A stretch of 64,000 bases of DNA from the NCBI GenBank assembly GCA_000016765.1, contig CP000699.1, positions 3,971,501 to 4,035,500 of the forward strand. Reading direction: 5' to 3'. Each line of letters begins with the position of its first letter. Position 1 is the stretch's first letter. This DNA comes from Rhizorhabdus wittichii RW1 (GTDB lineage: Bacteria; Pseudomonadota; Alphaproteobacteria; Sphingomonadales; Sphingomonadaceae). The position numbers were made by a program, and so were the translations under genes. A model generated the notes under the pieces. That model had not been told where the DNA came from. It worked only from the letters and a program-made list of their open reading frames with translations, and ran no database searches. Below are positions 16,023 through 26,810 of this stretch, one piece after another.

Positions 16023-17036
16023 ATGGATTTCCGCATCACCGAGGACCGCGCCGCGCTGGTCGACAGCGTCCGCGACTATCTGGCCGGCGTGCACGGCGTC
16101 GAACGGCTGCGCGCGCTGGACGCCGACGGCTCGGCGCGCTCCGACGAGCTGCGCCGGGGCCTGACCGAGATGGGCCTGCGCGGCCTGCTGGTGCCCGAGG
16201 CGCAGGGCGGGCTCGGCCTGTCGCTGGTCGACGCGGCGCTGATCGCGATCGAGCTGGGCCGGGCGGCGGTGGCCGAGCCGCTGGTCGACGACGCCTTCGT
16301 CGCGGTCCCGCTGCTGATCGCGGCGGGCGGGCAGGAGGCGCTGCTCGGCGCGATCGCGACCGGCGACGCGCGGGTCGCGCTCCAGAATCCCGTCAACGGC
16401 TGGGTCGCCGACCTCGACGGCGCCACCCACCTGATCGCCGAGCGCGACGGGCGCCTGCTGCTCGACGCCGCTCCGGCGCGGGGCGAGGCGCTCGACAGCG
16501 TCGACCCGCTGCGCCGCTTGCAGGCGCCGGTCGCCGCGAAGGGCGACGACGTCGGCGCGTCCGACGCGCTGCTCGACCATGCCGCGCTGTTCGCCGCCGC
16601 GCAGGGCGTCGGCCTCGCCGAGGCGATGCTCGCCCAGGCGACCGATTACGCCAAGATCCGGACCCAGTTCGGCCAGCCGATCGGCTCCTTCCAGGCGGTC
16701 AAGCACCACCTAGCCAGCGCGGCGGTGGCGATCGAGTTCGCGCGGCCGCTGCTGCTGCGCGCCGCGCTCGCGCTCGAACAGGGGCTGGCCAGCGCGCCGG
16801 TCCATGTCAGCCACGCCAAGCTCGCCGCCGCCGACCTCGCCTGGTCGGTCGGAGAGGCCGCGATCCAGGTCCATGGCGCGATGGGCTACACCTATGAGGT
16901 CGATCTCCACTTCTGGATGAAGCGCGCCTGGGCGCTCGCCGGCGCCTGGGGCGATCGCGCCTTCCACCTTGCCCGCATCGACGCGGCCGTGATCGGCGGA
17001 TCGCTGCCGATCGGCCCCGCGCACAGCTTTGCTTGA
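16023..17036 (+). CDS. acyl-CoA dehydrogenase, smaller subunit of pair 1
   Basis: This 337-residue ACAD homologue is shorter than the catalytic subunits. The N-terminal helical domain (RITEDRAALVDSVRDYL) is followed by a much reduced middle beta-domain. The C-terminal domain is intact: TQFGQPIGSFQAVKHHLA and QVHGAMGYTYEVDLHFWMKRA. Such proteins are the second chain of alpha2-beta2 acyl-CoA dehydrogenases and complete the FAD site. Starts four bases after the stop of the larger subunit gene. Confidence 0.86.
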   Translation: MDFRITEDRAALVDSVRDYLAGVHGVERLRALDADGSARSDELRRGLTEMGLRGLLVPEAQGGLGLSLVDAALIAIELGRAAVAEPLVDDAFVAVPLLIAAGGQEALLGAIATGDARVALQNPVNGWVADLDGATHLIAERDGRLLLDAAPARGEALDSVDPLRRLQAPVAAKGDDVGASDALLDHAALFAAAQGVGLAEAMLAQATDYAKIRTQFGQPIGSFQAVKHHLASAAVAIEFARPLLLRAALALEQGLASAPVHVSHAKLAAADLAWSVGEAAIQVHGAMGYTYEVDLHFWMKRAWALAGAWGDRAFHLARIDAAVIGGSLPIGPAHSFA

Positions 17037-17046
17037 GGAAACCACC

Positions 17047-18195
<1,149 letters not shown>

Positions 18196-18229
18196 TCGAC
18201 GCGGCAACATCCACAGGAGGACATCGACC

Positions 18230-19135
18230 ATGGCCGGCATCTGCCAGGACCGCACCGTCATCATCACCGGCGCCGCGCGCGGCCTCGGCAAATCCTATGC
18301 GCTGGCCTTCGCCCGCGAAGGGGCGAACGTCGTCGTCAACGACATCGGCACCAGCCTGCACGGCGAGGGGCGCGACACATCGGCCGCCGACGCGGTGGTC
18401 GAGGATATCCGCGCCGCCGGCGGCAAGGCGGTCGCCAATTATGACGACATCACCGACTGGGACGCGGCGGGCCGGATCGTCCGCACCGCGATCGACAGCT
18501 TCGGCGGGCTCGACGTGGTGGTGAACAATGCCGGCATCGTCCGCGATCGCATGTTCGTCTCGGCGACGCTGGAGGAATGGGACGCGACGATGCACGTCCA
18601 CCTGCGCGGCCATTTCTGCGTCAGCCGCCACGCGGTCGACTATTGGCGCGCGCAGCAGAAGGCGGGCAACCCCGTCGACGCGCGGATCATCAACACCACC
18701 AGCAACGCCGGTCTCCAGGGATCGATGGCGCAGGCGGCCTATTCGACCGCGAAGGGCGGCATCGCCGCGCTGACCCTGGTGCAGGCGGCCGAGCTGGGCC
18801 GCTACGGCATCACCGCCAACGCGCTCGCCCCCGCCGCGCGCACCCGCATGACCGAGGGCGCCTTCGCCGAGAAGATGGCGAAGGTCGAGAGCGGCTTCGA
18901 CGCGCAGGACCCGGACAATATCGCGCCGACCGTGGTGTGGCTGGGATCGGTCCAGTCGCGCGACGTCACCGGCTGCGTCTTCGAGCTGGAAGGCGGGCGC
19001 ATCTCGATCGAAGACGGCTGGGACCTCGGCCCGACGGCCGAGCAGCAGGCGCGCTGGAACCCGGCCGAACTCGGCCCCGTCGTCGCCGGCCTGCTGGCGC
19101 AGCGCAAGGCCCCGCGCAAGGTGTGGGGTAGCTGA
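18230..19135 (+). CDS. SDR-family (3R)-hydroxyacyl-CoA dehydrogenase, 17beta-HSD4/Hsd4A-like
   Basis: A 301-residue SDR with TGAARGLGKSYALAFAREGA, NNAG, and catalytic Ser/Tyr/Lys in NTTSNAG and YSTAKGG. The insert DIGTSLHGEGRDTSAADAVVEDIRAAGGKA and the long C-terminal tail (DGWDLGPTAEQQARW) are typical of the dehydrogenase part of peroxisomal MFE-2. They are also seen in Hsd4A-type enzymes of steroid side-chain oxidation. It likely oxidises a hydroxyacyl-CoA after a MaoC-type hydration. CAGGAGG precedes the ATG. Confidence 0.86.
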   Translation: MAGICQDRTVIITGAARGLGKSYALAFAREGANVVVNDIGTSLHGEGRDTSAADAVVEDIRAAGGKAVANYDDITDWDAAGRIVRTAIDSFGGLDVVVNNAGIVRDRMFVSATLEEWDATMHVHLRGHFCVSRHAVDYWRAQQKAGNPVDARIINTTSNAGLQGSMAQAAYSTAKGGIAALTLVQAAELGRYGITANALAPAARTRMTEGAFAEKMAKVESGFDAQDPDNIAPTVVWLGSVQSRDVTGCVFELEGGRISIEDGWDLGPTAEQQARWNPAELGPVVAGLLAQRKAPRKVWGS

Positions 19136-19141
19136 CCGGCC

Positions 19142-20206
19142 ATGCGGTTCAGCTTCTCCGACGAGCAGGCGATGATCGCCGAGACCGTCCGGTCCTTCTT
19201 CGCCGAGCAGGCGACGAGCGAGCGGACGCGCGCGGCGATGGAGACGGCGCACGGCCATGACGCCGAGCTGTGGCGCTCGGCCGCGCAGGAGCTGGGCCTC
19301 GTCGGGCTCGCCCTGCCGGAGGAATATGGCGGCAGCGGGCTCGGCCAGATCGAGTCCGCGATCGTCGCGGAGGCGGCCGGCCATCAGGTCGCGGCGCTTC
19401 CCCTGCTTTCGACCGCCCTCGCGGTCCGGGCGCTGGTCGCGGGCGGGACCGCCGACCAGCGCGCGCACTGGCTGCCGAAGCTCGCCTCGGGCGAGGTGAT
19501 CGGCAGCTATGGCGAGGGCGGTCGGATCGACGGCGGCAGGCTTCACGGACGGATCGACCATGTCCCCCACGGCGCGGTCGCGGAGCTGTTCGTGATCGCG
19601 GCCGACGGCGGCGTCGCGCTGCTGTCGCGCGATGCCGCCGTCGTGACCCCCTGCACCTCGATGGACCAGACCCGGCCTTATGCCCGCATCGACGCGGACG
19701 GCGCCGCGGTCGAGCTGCTCGCCGACGGCCCGGCTGCGATCGACGCGGCGATGCGCGCCGGCTGGATCGCGCTGGCGGCCGACGCGCTCGGTGGCGCGCA
19801 GGCCTGCCTCGACCGCACCGTCGCCTATGCGAAGGAACGGGTCCAGTTCGGCCGGGCGATCGGCAGCTTCCAGGCGATCAAGCATCGTCTCGCCGACATG
19901 ATGGTCGAGATCGAGCAGACCCGCTCGGCGGTCTACTGGGCCGCCTGCGCGGCCGACGAGGGGGCGCCCGACGCGCTGCTCGCCGCGCACGCCGCCAAGG
20001 CGCTGGCGGCCGACACCTATCGCTTCTGCGCGGGCAACATGATCCAGCTCCACGGCGGCATCGGCTTCACCTGGGAGCATGACGCGCATCTGTTCTTCAA
20101 GCGGGCCCAGTCCGACGCGACCCTGCTCGGCACGCCCGAATGGCACCGCGAGCGCATCGCCGTGCTCGTCGGACTGGATGGAACCTGTTTGGACGAAGCG
20201 GCCTGA
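19142..20206 (+). CDS. acyl-CoA dehydrogenase, smaller subunit of pair 2
   Basis: This 354-residue ACAD-like chain has N-terminal FSDEQAMIAETVRSFFAEQ, LALPEEYGGSGLG, a shortened beta-domain, then RVQFGRAIGSFQAIKHRLADMM and QLHGGIGFTWEHDAHLFFKRAQ. By analogy with ScdC1C2 and FadE pairs it should pair with the product of the next gene, which overlaps it by one base (TGATG). It begins six bases after the SDR stop. Confidence 0.86.
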   Translation: MRFSFSDEQAMIAETVRSFFAEQATSERTRAAMETAHGHDAELWRSAAQELGLVGLALPEEYGGSGLGQIESAIVAEAAGHQVAALPLLSTALAVRALVAGGTADQRAHWLPKLASGEVIGSYGEGGRIDGGRLHGRIDHVPHGAVAELFVIAADGGVALLSRDAAVVTPCTSMDQTRPYARIDADGAAVELLADGPAAIDAAMRAGWIALAADALGGAQACLDRTVAYAKERVQFGRAIGSFQAIKHRLADMMVEIEQTRSAVYWAACAADEGAPDALLAAHAAKALAADTYRFCAGNMIQLHGGIGFTWEHDAHLFFKRAQSDATLLGTPEWHRERIAVLVGLDGTCLDEAA

Positions 20207-21387
20207 TGAAACTCGGTTTCACTCCCGAGGAAGAGGCGTTCCGCGCCGAGGCGGTGGCCTGGCTGCAGGCCGAACTGTCGGGCCCGTTCGCCGACCTGCG
20301 CGGCATCACCAGCCTCACCGCCGCGCCCGATCGGCGGCGGGCGTGGGAGCGGCGGCTGGGCGAGGCGCGCTGGGGCTGCATCGGCTGGCCCGAGGCCTAT
20401 GGCGGCCGTGACGCGACACTCGCCGAGCAGGTGATCTTCGCCGAGGAATATGCCCGGGCGGGCGCGCCGCCTCGCCTCAACCATATCGGCGTCGAGCTTG
20501 CCGGGCCGACCATCCTCGCCTTCGGCAGCGACGAGCAGAAGGCCCGCCTGCTGCCGCCGATCGCGCGCGGCGAGCAGCTCTGGTGCCAGGGTTATTCGGA
20601 ACCCAATGCCGGCTCCGACCTCGCCAATGTCCGTACCCGCGCCTGGCGCGACGGCGGCGACTGGGTGATCGAGGGGCAGAAGGTCTGGACCAGCCTCGCC
20701 CAATTCTCCGACTGGATCTTCGTCGTCGCCCGCACCGAGCCGGGATCGAAGGGCCCGAAGGGATTGAGCTTCCTGCTCGTGCCGATCGACCAGCCCGGCG
20801 TCACCGTGCGGCCGATCCGGCAGATCACCGGCGACGCCGAGTTCAACGAGACCTTCTTCGACGGCGCGCGCACCGCCGCCGCCAACATCCTGGGAGAACC
20901 CGGCCAGGGCTGGCAGGTGGCGATGGCGCTGCTCGGCTTCGAGCGGGGCGTGTCGACGCTCGCCCAGCAGATGGGCTTCCGCAACGAGCTCGACGCGGTG
21001 ATCCGCGCGGCGAAGACGAACGGCGCGGCGCGCGACCCGCTGATCCGGCAGCGCATCGCCAAGGCCGAGATCGGCCTGCGGCTGATGCGCTACGGCGCGC
21101 TGCGGATGCTGAGCGGCGGAACCGGCGGCGCGGTCGAGGCGGCCGCGCTCACCTACAAGATCCAGTGGGCGAGCTGGCGCCGCAGCCTCGGCGAGCTGGC
21201 GATCGACGTGCTCGGCATCGCCGGCGAGATCGGCGAGGGAGCCGACTACGGCTTCGGCGAGCTGTCGACCCTGTTCCTCTACAGCCGCGCCGACACGATC
21301 TACGGCGGCACCAACCAGATCCAGCGCAACATCATCGCCGAGCGCGCGCTCGGCCTGCCGCGCGAGCCGCGCGGCGATATCGGATAG
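20206..21387 (+). CDS. acyl-CoA dehydrogenase, larger subunit of pair 2, FadE30-like
   Basis: A 393-residue ACAD. CQGYSEPNAGSDLANVRTRA, EGQKVWTSLAQ, and DTIYGGTNQIQRNIIAERALGLPRE closely recall FadE30, which acts on the propionyl side chain of HIP-CoA, the steroid C/D-ring intermediate. The IYEGT glutamate is glycine; a replacement glutamate is at E246 (GFERGV). The open frame extends upstream into the previous gene, but ATG 20206 overlaps its stop and gives the family length. Confidence 0.88.
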   Translation: MKLGFTPEEEAFRAEAVAWLQAELSGPFADLRGITSLTAAPDRRRAWERRLGEARWGCIGWPEAYGGRDATLAEQVIFAEEYARAGAPPRLNHIGVELAGPTILAFGSDEQKARLLPPIARGEQLWCQGYSEPNAGSDLANVRTRAWRDGGDWVIEGQKVWTSLAQFSDWIFVVARTEPGSKGPKGLSFLLVPIDQPGVTVRPIRQITGDAEFNETFFDGARTAAANILGEPGQGWQVAMALLGFERGVSTLAQQMGFRNELDAVIRAAKTNGAARDPLIRQRIAKAEIGLRLMRYGALRMLSGGTGGAVEAAALTYKIQWASWRRSLGELAIDVLGIAGEIGEGADYGFGELSTLFLYSRADTIYGGTNQIQRNIIAERALGLPREPRGDIG

Positions 21388-21396
21388 GAGAGAGAA

Positions 21397-22179
21397 TTGG
21401 CGCGTCCCGCACCCGAATATCCGCGCCCGTCCAACATGATGGCGGGCAAGACCATGCTGATCACCGCCGCCGCCGGCAGCGGCATCGGCGGCGCATTGGC
21501 GCAGCGCGCGGCGGAGGAGGGGGCGACCCTGATGCTGTCCGACATGCACGAGCGGCGGCTAGGCGAAACCGCCGACCGCATCGCCGCGCTCGGCCTGCCG
21601 CGTCCCGAGACCTTCGCCTGCGACGTGACGCAGGAGGAGCAGGTCCAGGCGCTCGTCGCCGCCGCGATCGACCGGCTCGGTTCTGTCGACGTGCTGGTCA
21701 ACAATGCCGGCCTCGGCGGCAACGCGCCGGTCGTCGAGATGACCGACGACCAGTGGTTCCGGGTGATCGACGTGACGCTCAACAGCGTCTTCCGCATGAC
21801 CCGCGCGATCCTGCCGCACATGTACGGGCGGCAGCGCGGGGCGATCGTCAACAACGCCTCGGTGCTCGGCTGGCGGGCGCAGAAGCTGCAATCGCATTAT
21901 GCCGCCGCCAAGGCGGGGGTGATGGCCTTCACCCGTTGCTCGGCGCTGGAAGCGGCCGAGCATGGCGTCCGCATTAACGCGGTCGCGCCGAGCTTCGCGA
22001 TGCATCCCGCGCTCAGCAAGGTGACGCCGCCCGGCCTGCTCGAGGAACTGGTCGGCAAGGAGGCGTTCGGCCGCGCGGCCGAACCCTGGGAGGTGGCGAA
22101 CGTCATGCTGTTCCTCGCCTCCGACCTGTCGTCCTACATGACCGGCGAGGTCCTCTCCGTGTCGAGCCAGCAGGCATGA
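21397..22179 (+). CDS. SDR-family dehydrogenase, IpdF-like
   Basis: A 260-residue classical SDR: TAAAGSGIGGALAQRAAEEGA, LSDMHERRLGETA, NNAGLGGNAPV, NNASVLGWRAQKLQSHYAAAKAG with the Ser-Tyr-Lys set, and FGRAAEPWEVANVMLFLASD. These blocks resemble IpdF (Rv3559c), which reduces or oxidises the 5'-hydroxy group of HIP-CoA. TTG 21397 is the start, preceded by TAGGAGAG. Directly after the FadE30-like gene, as in the mycobacterial KstR2 regulon, and coupled to the MaoC gene (ATGA). Confidence 0.87.
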   Translation: MARPAPEYPRPSNMMAGKTMLITAAAGSGIGGALAQRAAEEGATLMLSDMHERRLGETADRIAALGLPRPETFACDVTQEEQVQALVAAAIDRLGSVDVLVNNAGLGGNAPVVEMTDDQWFRVIDVTLNSVFRMTRAILPHMYGRQRGAIVNNASVLGWRAQKLQSHYAAAKAGVMAFTRCSALEAAEHGVRINAVAPSFAMHPALSKVTPPGLLEELVGKEAFGRAAEPWEVANVMLFLASDLSSYMTGEVLSVSSQQA

Positions 22180-22652
22180 GCGCGCTCGTCATCGAGACGC
22201 CGGGCGCGCTGCTCGGCCGCGAGGGGACCGCGCTCGGCCCGACCGACTGGCTCACCATCGACCAGGCGCGCGTCGACCGCTTCGCCGATGCGACCGGCGA
22301 CCATCAGTGGATCCATGTCGATCCGGTCCGCGCGGCCGAGGGGCCGTTCGGCGGAACGATCGCGCACGGCTATCTGACGATGAGCCTGGTCAATTATTTC
22401 CTGCCGCAGATGATCGACGTCCGTGGCTTCTCGATGGGCGTCAATGTCGGCGCCGACCGGCTCCGCTTCCTCAATCCCGTCCGCACCGGCAGCCGCGTGC
22501 GCGGGACCGGCGAGATCGTCGGGGTCGAGGAGGTCAAGGGCGCGATCCAGAGCACCGTCCGCATCACCGTCGAGATCGAGGGCGAGACCAAGCCCGCCTG
22601 CGTCATCGACACGATCAGCCGCTATTATCCGGAGGCCACCCCCCATGCGTGA
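22176..22652 (+). CDS. MaoC-family (R)-specific enoyl-CoA hydratase
   Basis: A 158-residue single hotdog-fold hydratase. The hydratase-2 motif is intact: [18 protein letters not shown] with the catalytic Asp/His, then [16 protein letters not shown]. It adds water to a trans-2-enoyl-CoA to give the (R)-hydroxyacyl-CoA, which fits the MFE-2-like SDR upstream. The gene overlaps the SDR before it by four bases and the thiolase after it by eight. Confidence 0.93.
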   Translation: MSALVIETPGALLGREGTALGPTDWLTIDQARVDRFADATGDHQWIHVDPVRAAEGPFGGTIAHGYLTMSLVNYFLPQMIDVRGFSMGVNVGADRLRFLNPVRTGSRVRGTGEIVGVEEVKGAIQSTVRITVEIEGETKPACVIDTISRYYPEATPHA

Positions 22653-23847
22653 AGCCGTCATCGTTTCCACCGCGCGTACCCCGATCGGCAAGGCCTTTCG
22701 CGGCGCGTTCAACGACACCGAGGCGCCGGTGCTGGGCGGCCATGTCGTCCGCGAGGTCGTCGCCCGCGCCGGGATCGACCCGGCGATGGTCGAGGACGTG
22801 ATCATGGGCTGCGCCGCGCAGCAGGGCACCCAGGGCTATAATCTCGGCCGGCTGTCGGCGGCGGTCGCGGGGCTTCCCGACAGCGTCGCGGGGATGACGG
22901 TCGACCGGCAATGTTCGTCGGGGCTGATGGCGATCGCCATCGCCGCGCGGCAGATCATGTTCGACGGCATGGACGTCGCGGTCGGCGCGGGCACCGAGTC
23001 GATCAGCCTGACCCAGAACAAGCACAAGAACGCCTATCGCGCCCGCTCCCAGGCCGCGATCGCCGCGTCGCCGCACATGTACATGCCGATGATCGAGACG
23101 GCCGAGATCGTCGCCGAGCGCTATGGCGTCAGCCGCGCGGCGCAGGACGAATATTCGCTGTCGAGCCAGCAGCGCACCGCCGCGGCGCACGCCGCCGGCC
23201 GCTTCGCCGAGGAGATCGCGCCGCTCGCCACCGACATGCTGGTGACCGACAAGGCGACCGGCGAGACCAGCACCCGCCGCGTCACCCTCGACCGCGACGA
23301 GGGCGCGCGCGGCGACACCACGCTCGAAGGGCTGGCGTCGCTGAAGCCGGTCTTCTCGGGCGGCGAGGTGATCGCCGAGGGCAAGCACATCACCGCCGGC
23401 AATTCGAGCCAGTTGTCGGACGGCGCCGCCGCCTGCCTGCTGATGGAGGCGGGGCTCGCGGCGAAGCTCGGCCTGAAGCCGCTCGGCGCGCTGCGCGGGC
23501 TCGCGGTCGCCGGCTGCGCGCCCGAGGAGATGGGGATCGGCCCGGTCTTCGCGGTGCCGAAGCTGCTCGAACGCAACGGGCTGACGGTCGACGACATCGA
23601 CCTGTGGGAACTCAACGAGGCCTTCGCCTGCCAGGTGCTCTACTGCCGCGACCGGCTCGGCATCCCGCAGGAGCGGCTCAACGTCGACGGCGGCGCGATC
23701 GCGATGGGGCATCCGTTCGGCATGTCGGGCGCGCGCATGACGGGCCACGCCCTGCTCGAAGGGCGGCGGCGCGGCGCGAAGCGCGCGGTCGTCACCATGT
23801 GCATCGGCGGCGGCATGGGCGCGGCGGGATTGTTCGAGATCTACTGA
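22645..23847 (+). CDS. acetyl-CoA C-acyltransferase (FadA-type thiolase)
   Basis: A 400-residue classical thiolase with nucleophile C90 ([11 protein letters not shown]), [13 protein letters not shown], the histidine block [16 protein letters not shown] and second cysteine [12 protein letters not shown]. It cleaves beta-ketoacyl-CoA. It is the second complete thiolase of the operon, so at least two successive beta-oxidation cycles, or two substrates, are implied. The frame stays open upstream inside the MaoC gene, but ATG 22645 sets the normal N-terminus. Confidence 0.93.
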   Translation: MREAVIVSTARTPIGKAFRGAFNDTEAPVLGGHVVREVVARAGIDPAMVEDVIMGCAAQQGTQGYNLGRLSAAVAGLPDSVAGMTVDRQCSSGLMAIAIAARQIMFDGMDVAVGAGTESISLTQNKHKNAYRARSQAAIAASPHMYMPMIETAEIVAERYGVSRAAQDEYSLSSQQRTAAAHAAGRFAEEIAPLATDMLVTDKATGETSTRRVTLDRDEGARGDTTLEGLASLKPVFSGGEVIAEGKHITAGNSSQLSDGAAACLLMEAGLAAKLGLKPLGALRGLAVAGCAPEEMGIGPVFAVPKLLERNGLTVDDIDLWELNEAFACQVLYCRDRLGIPQERLNVDGGAIAMGHPFGMSGARMTGHALLEGRRRGAKRAVVTMCIGGGMGAAGLFEIY

Positions 23848-23885
23848 GACCAACCCAACCCCAACGATAACAGGAGAGGCGGGCG

Positions 23886-25103
23886 ATGACGGTGGAGCAA
23901 AAGGCCGATCGGCCCGGGGAGGAATTCCGGCCGGGTCCGGCGGCGGTCGTCGCGATGATGTCGGGCGCCTGCTCGATCGGGCTGGTGTTCGTCGTGCTGC
24001 CGCCGATCCTGCACCAGCTCGCCGATCATCTCGGCGGCGACGCCGATGCGGCGTTCGGGGTGCAGATGATGGCGGCGATGCCGGGCATCGGCCTGGTGCT
24101 CGGCGGCCTCGTCGCGAGCTGGACGATCGACCGGCTCGGCGCGCGGGCGCTGCTCAACTACGCGCTGATCGCCTATATGGTCCTCGGATCGGCGGGGCTC
24201 TACATCGACGACCTGACCGGGCTGTGCGTCACCCGCCTGCTGCTCGGCCTCGCGACGGCGGGGATATCGACCGCCGCCAACACGCTGATCGCCCATTTCT
24301 ACGGCGGCGCCGCGCGCGGGCGGATGATCTCCGCCGCGACGGTGGTCGGCAGCATGGCCTGCGTCGTCGCGATGCTGGCGAGCGGCGAGATCGCCGAGAT
24401 CGCCGGCTGGCGCGGGCCCTTCGCCATCTACATCGCCGCGCCGATGGTGCTGTGGCTGGCGACGATCATCGGCATCCCGCGCATCTCGATCCGGGGCGAG
24501 GCGCCGGCCGATGGCGAGAAGGGCAGCACCGGCATCGTGATCGCCAGGCTCTGGCCCTATTATCTGCTGATCACCAGCCTCTACGTCGTGCTGATGATGA
24601 CGAGCACGCAGGTCTCCTTCCTGCTGGCCGAGAACGGCATCATCCGGCCGGTGATCCAGGCGCGCGTGCTGGGCACGGCGAGCTTCTTCCTGATCCTCGG
24701 CGCGTTGCTCTATGGCTGGATGCAGGGCCGCTACGGCGCGAACGCGGCGTTCCGGCTCGGGCTGCTGACGCTGGGGATCGGCATCGTCGGCTTCGGTTTC
24801 GCGCACGACGCGGTCACCGCCTCGATCGCCGCCGCGTCGAAGGGGCTGGCGAGCGGGCTGCTCAATTCGGGCTTCATCCACATGATCATGAACCGGTCCG
24901 AACCGCATCTGCGCGGCCGCGCGCTCGGGATCATGACCAGCGCGATGTTCCTGGGCGACTTCATCAACCCGATCGTCGTCCATCCGATCAAGGAGATGCT
25001 CAGCCTCCACGCGGCCTTCCACGTGCTCGGCGCGCTGGTGCTCGCGGGGCTGCTCTGGTCGCTGCTGCGCCGGTCGAGCCCGCCCGCGCCGGCGGCGGGG
25101 TAG
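23886..25103 (+). CDS. MFS transporter, likely substrate uptake (paralogue of 33038)
   Basis: A 405-residue protein with about twelve membrane helices. MFS signatures: DRLGARALL in the loop between helices 2 and 3, GRMISAATVVGS near helix 5, and the matching second-half loop ERGRALGIM-like block (HLRGRALGIMTSAMFLGD). It shares long stretches with the carrier at 33038 (ACSIGL, YVVLMMTSTQ, MQGR, NRS.P..RGRALG.MT), so the two are paralogues. AGGAGAGG precedes the ATG by eight bases. Last gene of the CoA operon, 38 bases after the thiolase. Confidence 0.87.
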   Translation: MTVEQKADRPGEEFRPGPAAVVAMMSGACSIGLVFVVLPPILHQLADHLGGDADAAFGVQMMAAMPGIGLVLGGLVASWTIDRLGARALLNYALIAYMVLGSAGLYIDDLTGLCVTRLLLGLATAGISTAANTLIAHFYGGAARGRMISAATVVGSMACVVAMLASGEIAEIAGWRGPFAIYIAAPMVLWLATIIGIPRISIRGEAPADGEKGSTGIVIARLWPYYLLITSLYVVLMMTSTQVSFLLAENGIIRPVIQARVLGTASFFLILGALLYGWMQGRYGANAAFRLGLLTLGIGIVGFGFAHDAVTASIAAASKGLASGLLNSGFIHMIMNRSEPHLRGRALGIMTSAMFLGDFINPIVVHPIKEMLSLHAAFHVLGALVLAGLLWSLLRRSSPPAPAAG

Positions 25104-25150
25104 GCGGTGTCGACACATGGTTCCCGTGGAGGTCTGACCTCAACCTAACT

Positions 25151-25240
25151 CGTCATCCCGGCGGAGGCCGGGATCTCAGGAGAGGGGAGACGAGCGGGCG
25201 GCAGGAGCCGCCTGAGATGCCGGCCTCCGCCGGCATGACG
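25151..25240. repeat. paired palindromic intergenic repeat
   Basis: Units 25151-25180 and 25211-25240 are inverted partners (GTCATCCCGGC...GGATCTCAGG and CCTGAGATGCC...GGCATGACG). The element fills most of the 158-base gap between the MFS gene and the next SDR gene. Confidence 0.7.
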
Positions 25241-25261
25241 AAAGAGAGAAGAGGAGAGGAT

Positions 25262-26014
25262 ATGGACAGGCTGCAGGACAAGGCGATCCTGATCGCCGGG
25301 GCATCCGCCAACATCGGCGCGGCGACGGCGATCCGGCTGGCCGGGGAGGGCGCCCGGGTGATGCTGGGCGCGCGGAGCCCCGACCGGATCGGCGCGGTCG
25401 CCGACCAGATCAGGGCCAAGGGCGGCCAGGCCGAGACGGTCTGCTTCGACGCCACCGACGACGCCTCGATCGCGGCGATGGTCGCGCAGGCGGCCGATCG
25501 CTTCGGCGGGCTCGACGGCATGTTCGTCAACATGGCCGAGCTGACCCTGCACAAGGTCGACACCGACGCGGTCTCGGTCCCGCTCGAGGTGTTCGACAAG
25601 GCGGTGGCGGTGAACCTGCGCGGGCACCTGCTCTGCGCGCGCCATGCCGTGCCGCTGCTGGTCGAGCGCGGCGGCGGTTCGATCGTCTTCACCTCGTCGA
25701 GCGCGGCCTTCATGGGGCGCGACCGGGGCATTTCCTACACCGTCACCAAGCATGCGCTGACCGCGCTGATGCGCCATGTCGCGACGACCTGGGGCAAGCA
25801 GGGGGTGCGGTCCAACATCGTCTCGCCCGGCCTCGTCCTGTCGGAGAAGAACCGCAACCATCCCGAGATGGACAAGGTGCTGGCGAACACGCCCAGCCCG
25901 CGCCTCGGCGAGCCCGAGGACCTCGCCGCCGTGGTGGCGATGCTGATGTCGTCCGACGGCGAATGGATCAACGGACAGATCCTCTGCGTCGACGGCGGCG
26001 TGGTGATGCGCTGA
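25262..26014 (+). CDS. SDR-family oxidoreductase with divergent NNAG motif
   Basis: A 250-residue SDR. The cofactor loop GASANIGAATA and the active site (TSSSAAF, YTVTKHA) are intact. The NNAG motif that supports the central sheet reads NMAE, an unusual change. The C-terminal WINGQILCVDGGVVM is typical of hydroxyacyl or cyclic-alcohol dehydrogenases. ATG 25262 follows GAGAGGA. It lies 16 bases before another SDR gene and after a REPIN-like element, so it probably starts a new transcription unit. Confidence 0.85.
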   Translation: MDRLQDKAILIAGASANIGAATAIRLAGEGARVMLGARSPDRIGAVADQIRAKGGQAETVCFDATDDASIAAMVAQAADRFGGLDGMFVNMAELTLHKVDTDAVSVPLEVFDKAVAVNLRGHLLCARHAVPLLVERGGGSIVFTSSSAAFMGRDRGISYTVTKHALTALMRHVATTWGKQGVRSNIVSPGLVLSEKNRNHPEMDKVLANTPSPRLGEPEDLAAVVAMLMSSDGEWINGQILCVDGGVVMR

Positions 26015-26030
26015 ACGGGGGAGGCGAGCG

Positions 26031-26810
26031 ATGCTGCTGAAGGACAAGGTCGTGATCATCACCGGGGTCGGCCCGGGGATGGGATGCAAGATGGCGACGA
26101 TCGCCGCCGCCGAGGGCGCCAGCGTGGTGATGAGCGCGCGGTCCGCCGCCTTCATCGACGGCGTCGCGGCGGAGATCGTGGCGGCGGGCGGACGGGCGAT
26201 CGCTGTGCCCAGCGATGTCACCCGGATCGAGGACTGCGACCGCGTCGCGCAGGCGGCGATCGACGCCTATGGCCGGATCGACGGGTTGGTGAACAGCGCC
26301 TTCCGCTTCGTCGGCGGGCTGCCCTTCGGGCGCGAGACGCTGCCCGAATGGCAGGCGTCGCTCGACGTCGCCCTGTTCGGCACGCTCAAGATGATCGATG
26401 CGGTGGTCCCGCACATGAAGGCGCGGCGCGAGGGATCGATCGTCAACGTCAGCACCCGATCGACGATGCAGCCGCTCGCGGGCGAGGGCCCCTATGTCGC
26501 TGCCAAGACCGCGCTGCTCGGCGTCAGCCGCCAGCTCGCGATGGAGTTCGGTCCCTATAATATCCGGGTCAATTCGCCGCGCATGGGCTGGCTGTGGGGC
26601 GATCCGGTGCGCGGCTACCTGACCGCCAAGGCGGAGAAGCGCGGCGTTCCGCTCGACGAGGTCGTCGCCGAGATCGTCCGCGACATCCCGCTCGGCGTGA
26701 TCCCGCCCGATGAGGAATGCGCCCGGTCGGTGCTGTTCTTCCTGTCCGACCATGCCCGGATGGTGACGGGCACCTCGCTCGACATCAACGGCGGCCAGTT
26801 CATGATGTAG
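26031..26810 (+). CDS. SDR-family oxidoreductase, GVGPGMG subtype
   Basis: A 259-residue SDR with an atypical cofactor loop, ITGVGPGMGCKM, and NSAF in place of NNAG. The active site (NVSTRST, YVAAKTA) is intact. The C-terminal block LGVIPPDEECARSVLFFLSDHARMVTG is almost the same in the SDR at 45703, so the two form a distinct subfamily present twice in the island. The substrate is unknown. It overlaps the convergent LysR gene by eleven bases. Confidence 0.85.
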   Translation: MLLKDKVVIITGVGPGMGCKMATIAAAEGASVVMSARSAAFIDGVAAEIVAAGGRAIAVPSDVTRIEDCDRVAQAAIDAYGRIDGLVNSAFRFVGGLPFGRETLPEWQASLDVALFGTLKMIDAVVPHMKARREGSIVNVSTRSTMQPLAGEGPYVAAKTALLGVSRQLAMEFGPYNIRVNSPRMGWLWGDPVRGYLTAKAEKRGVPLDEVVAEIVRDIPLGVIPPDEECARSVLFFLSDHARMVTGTSLDINGGQFMM

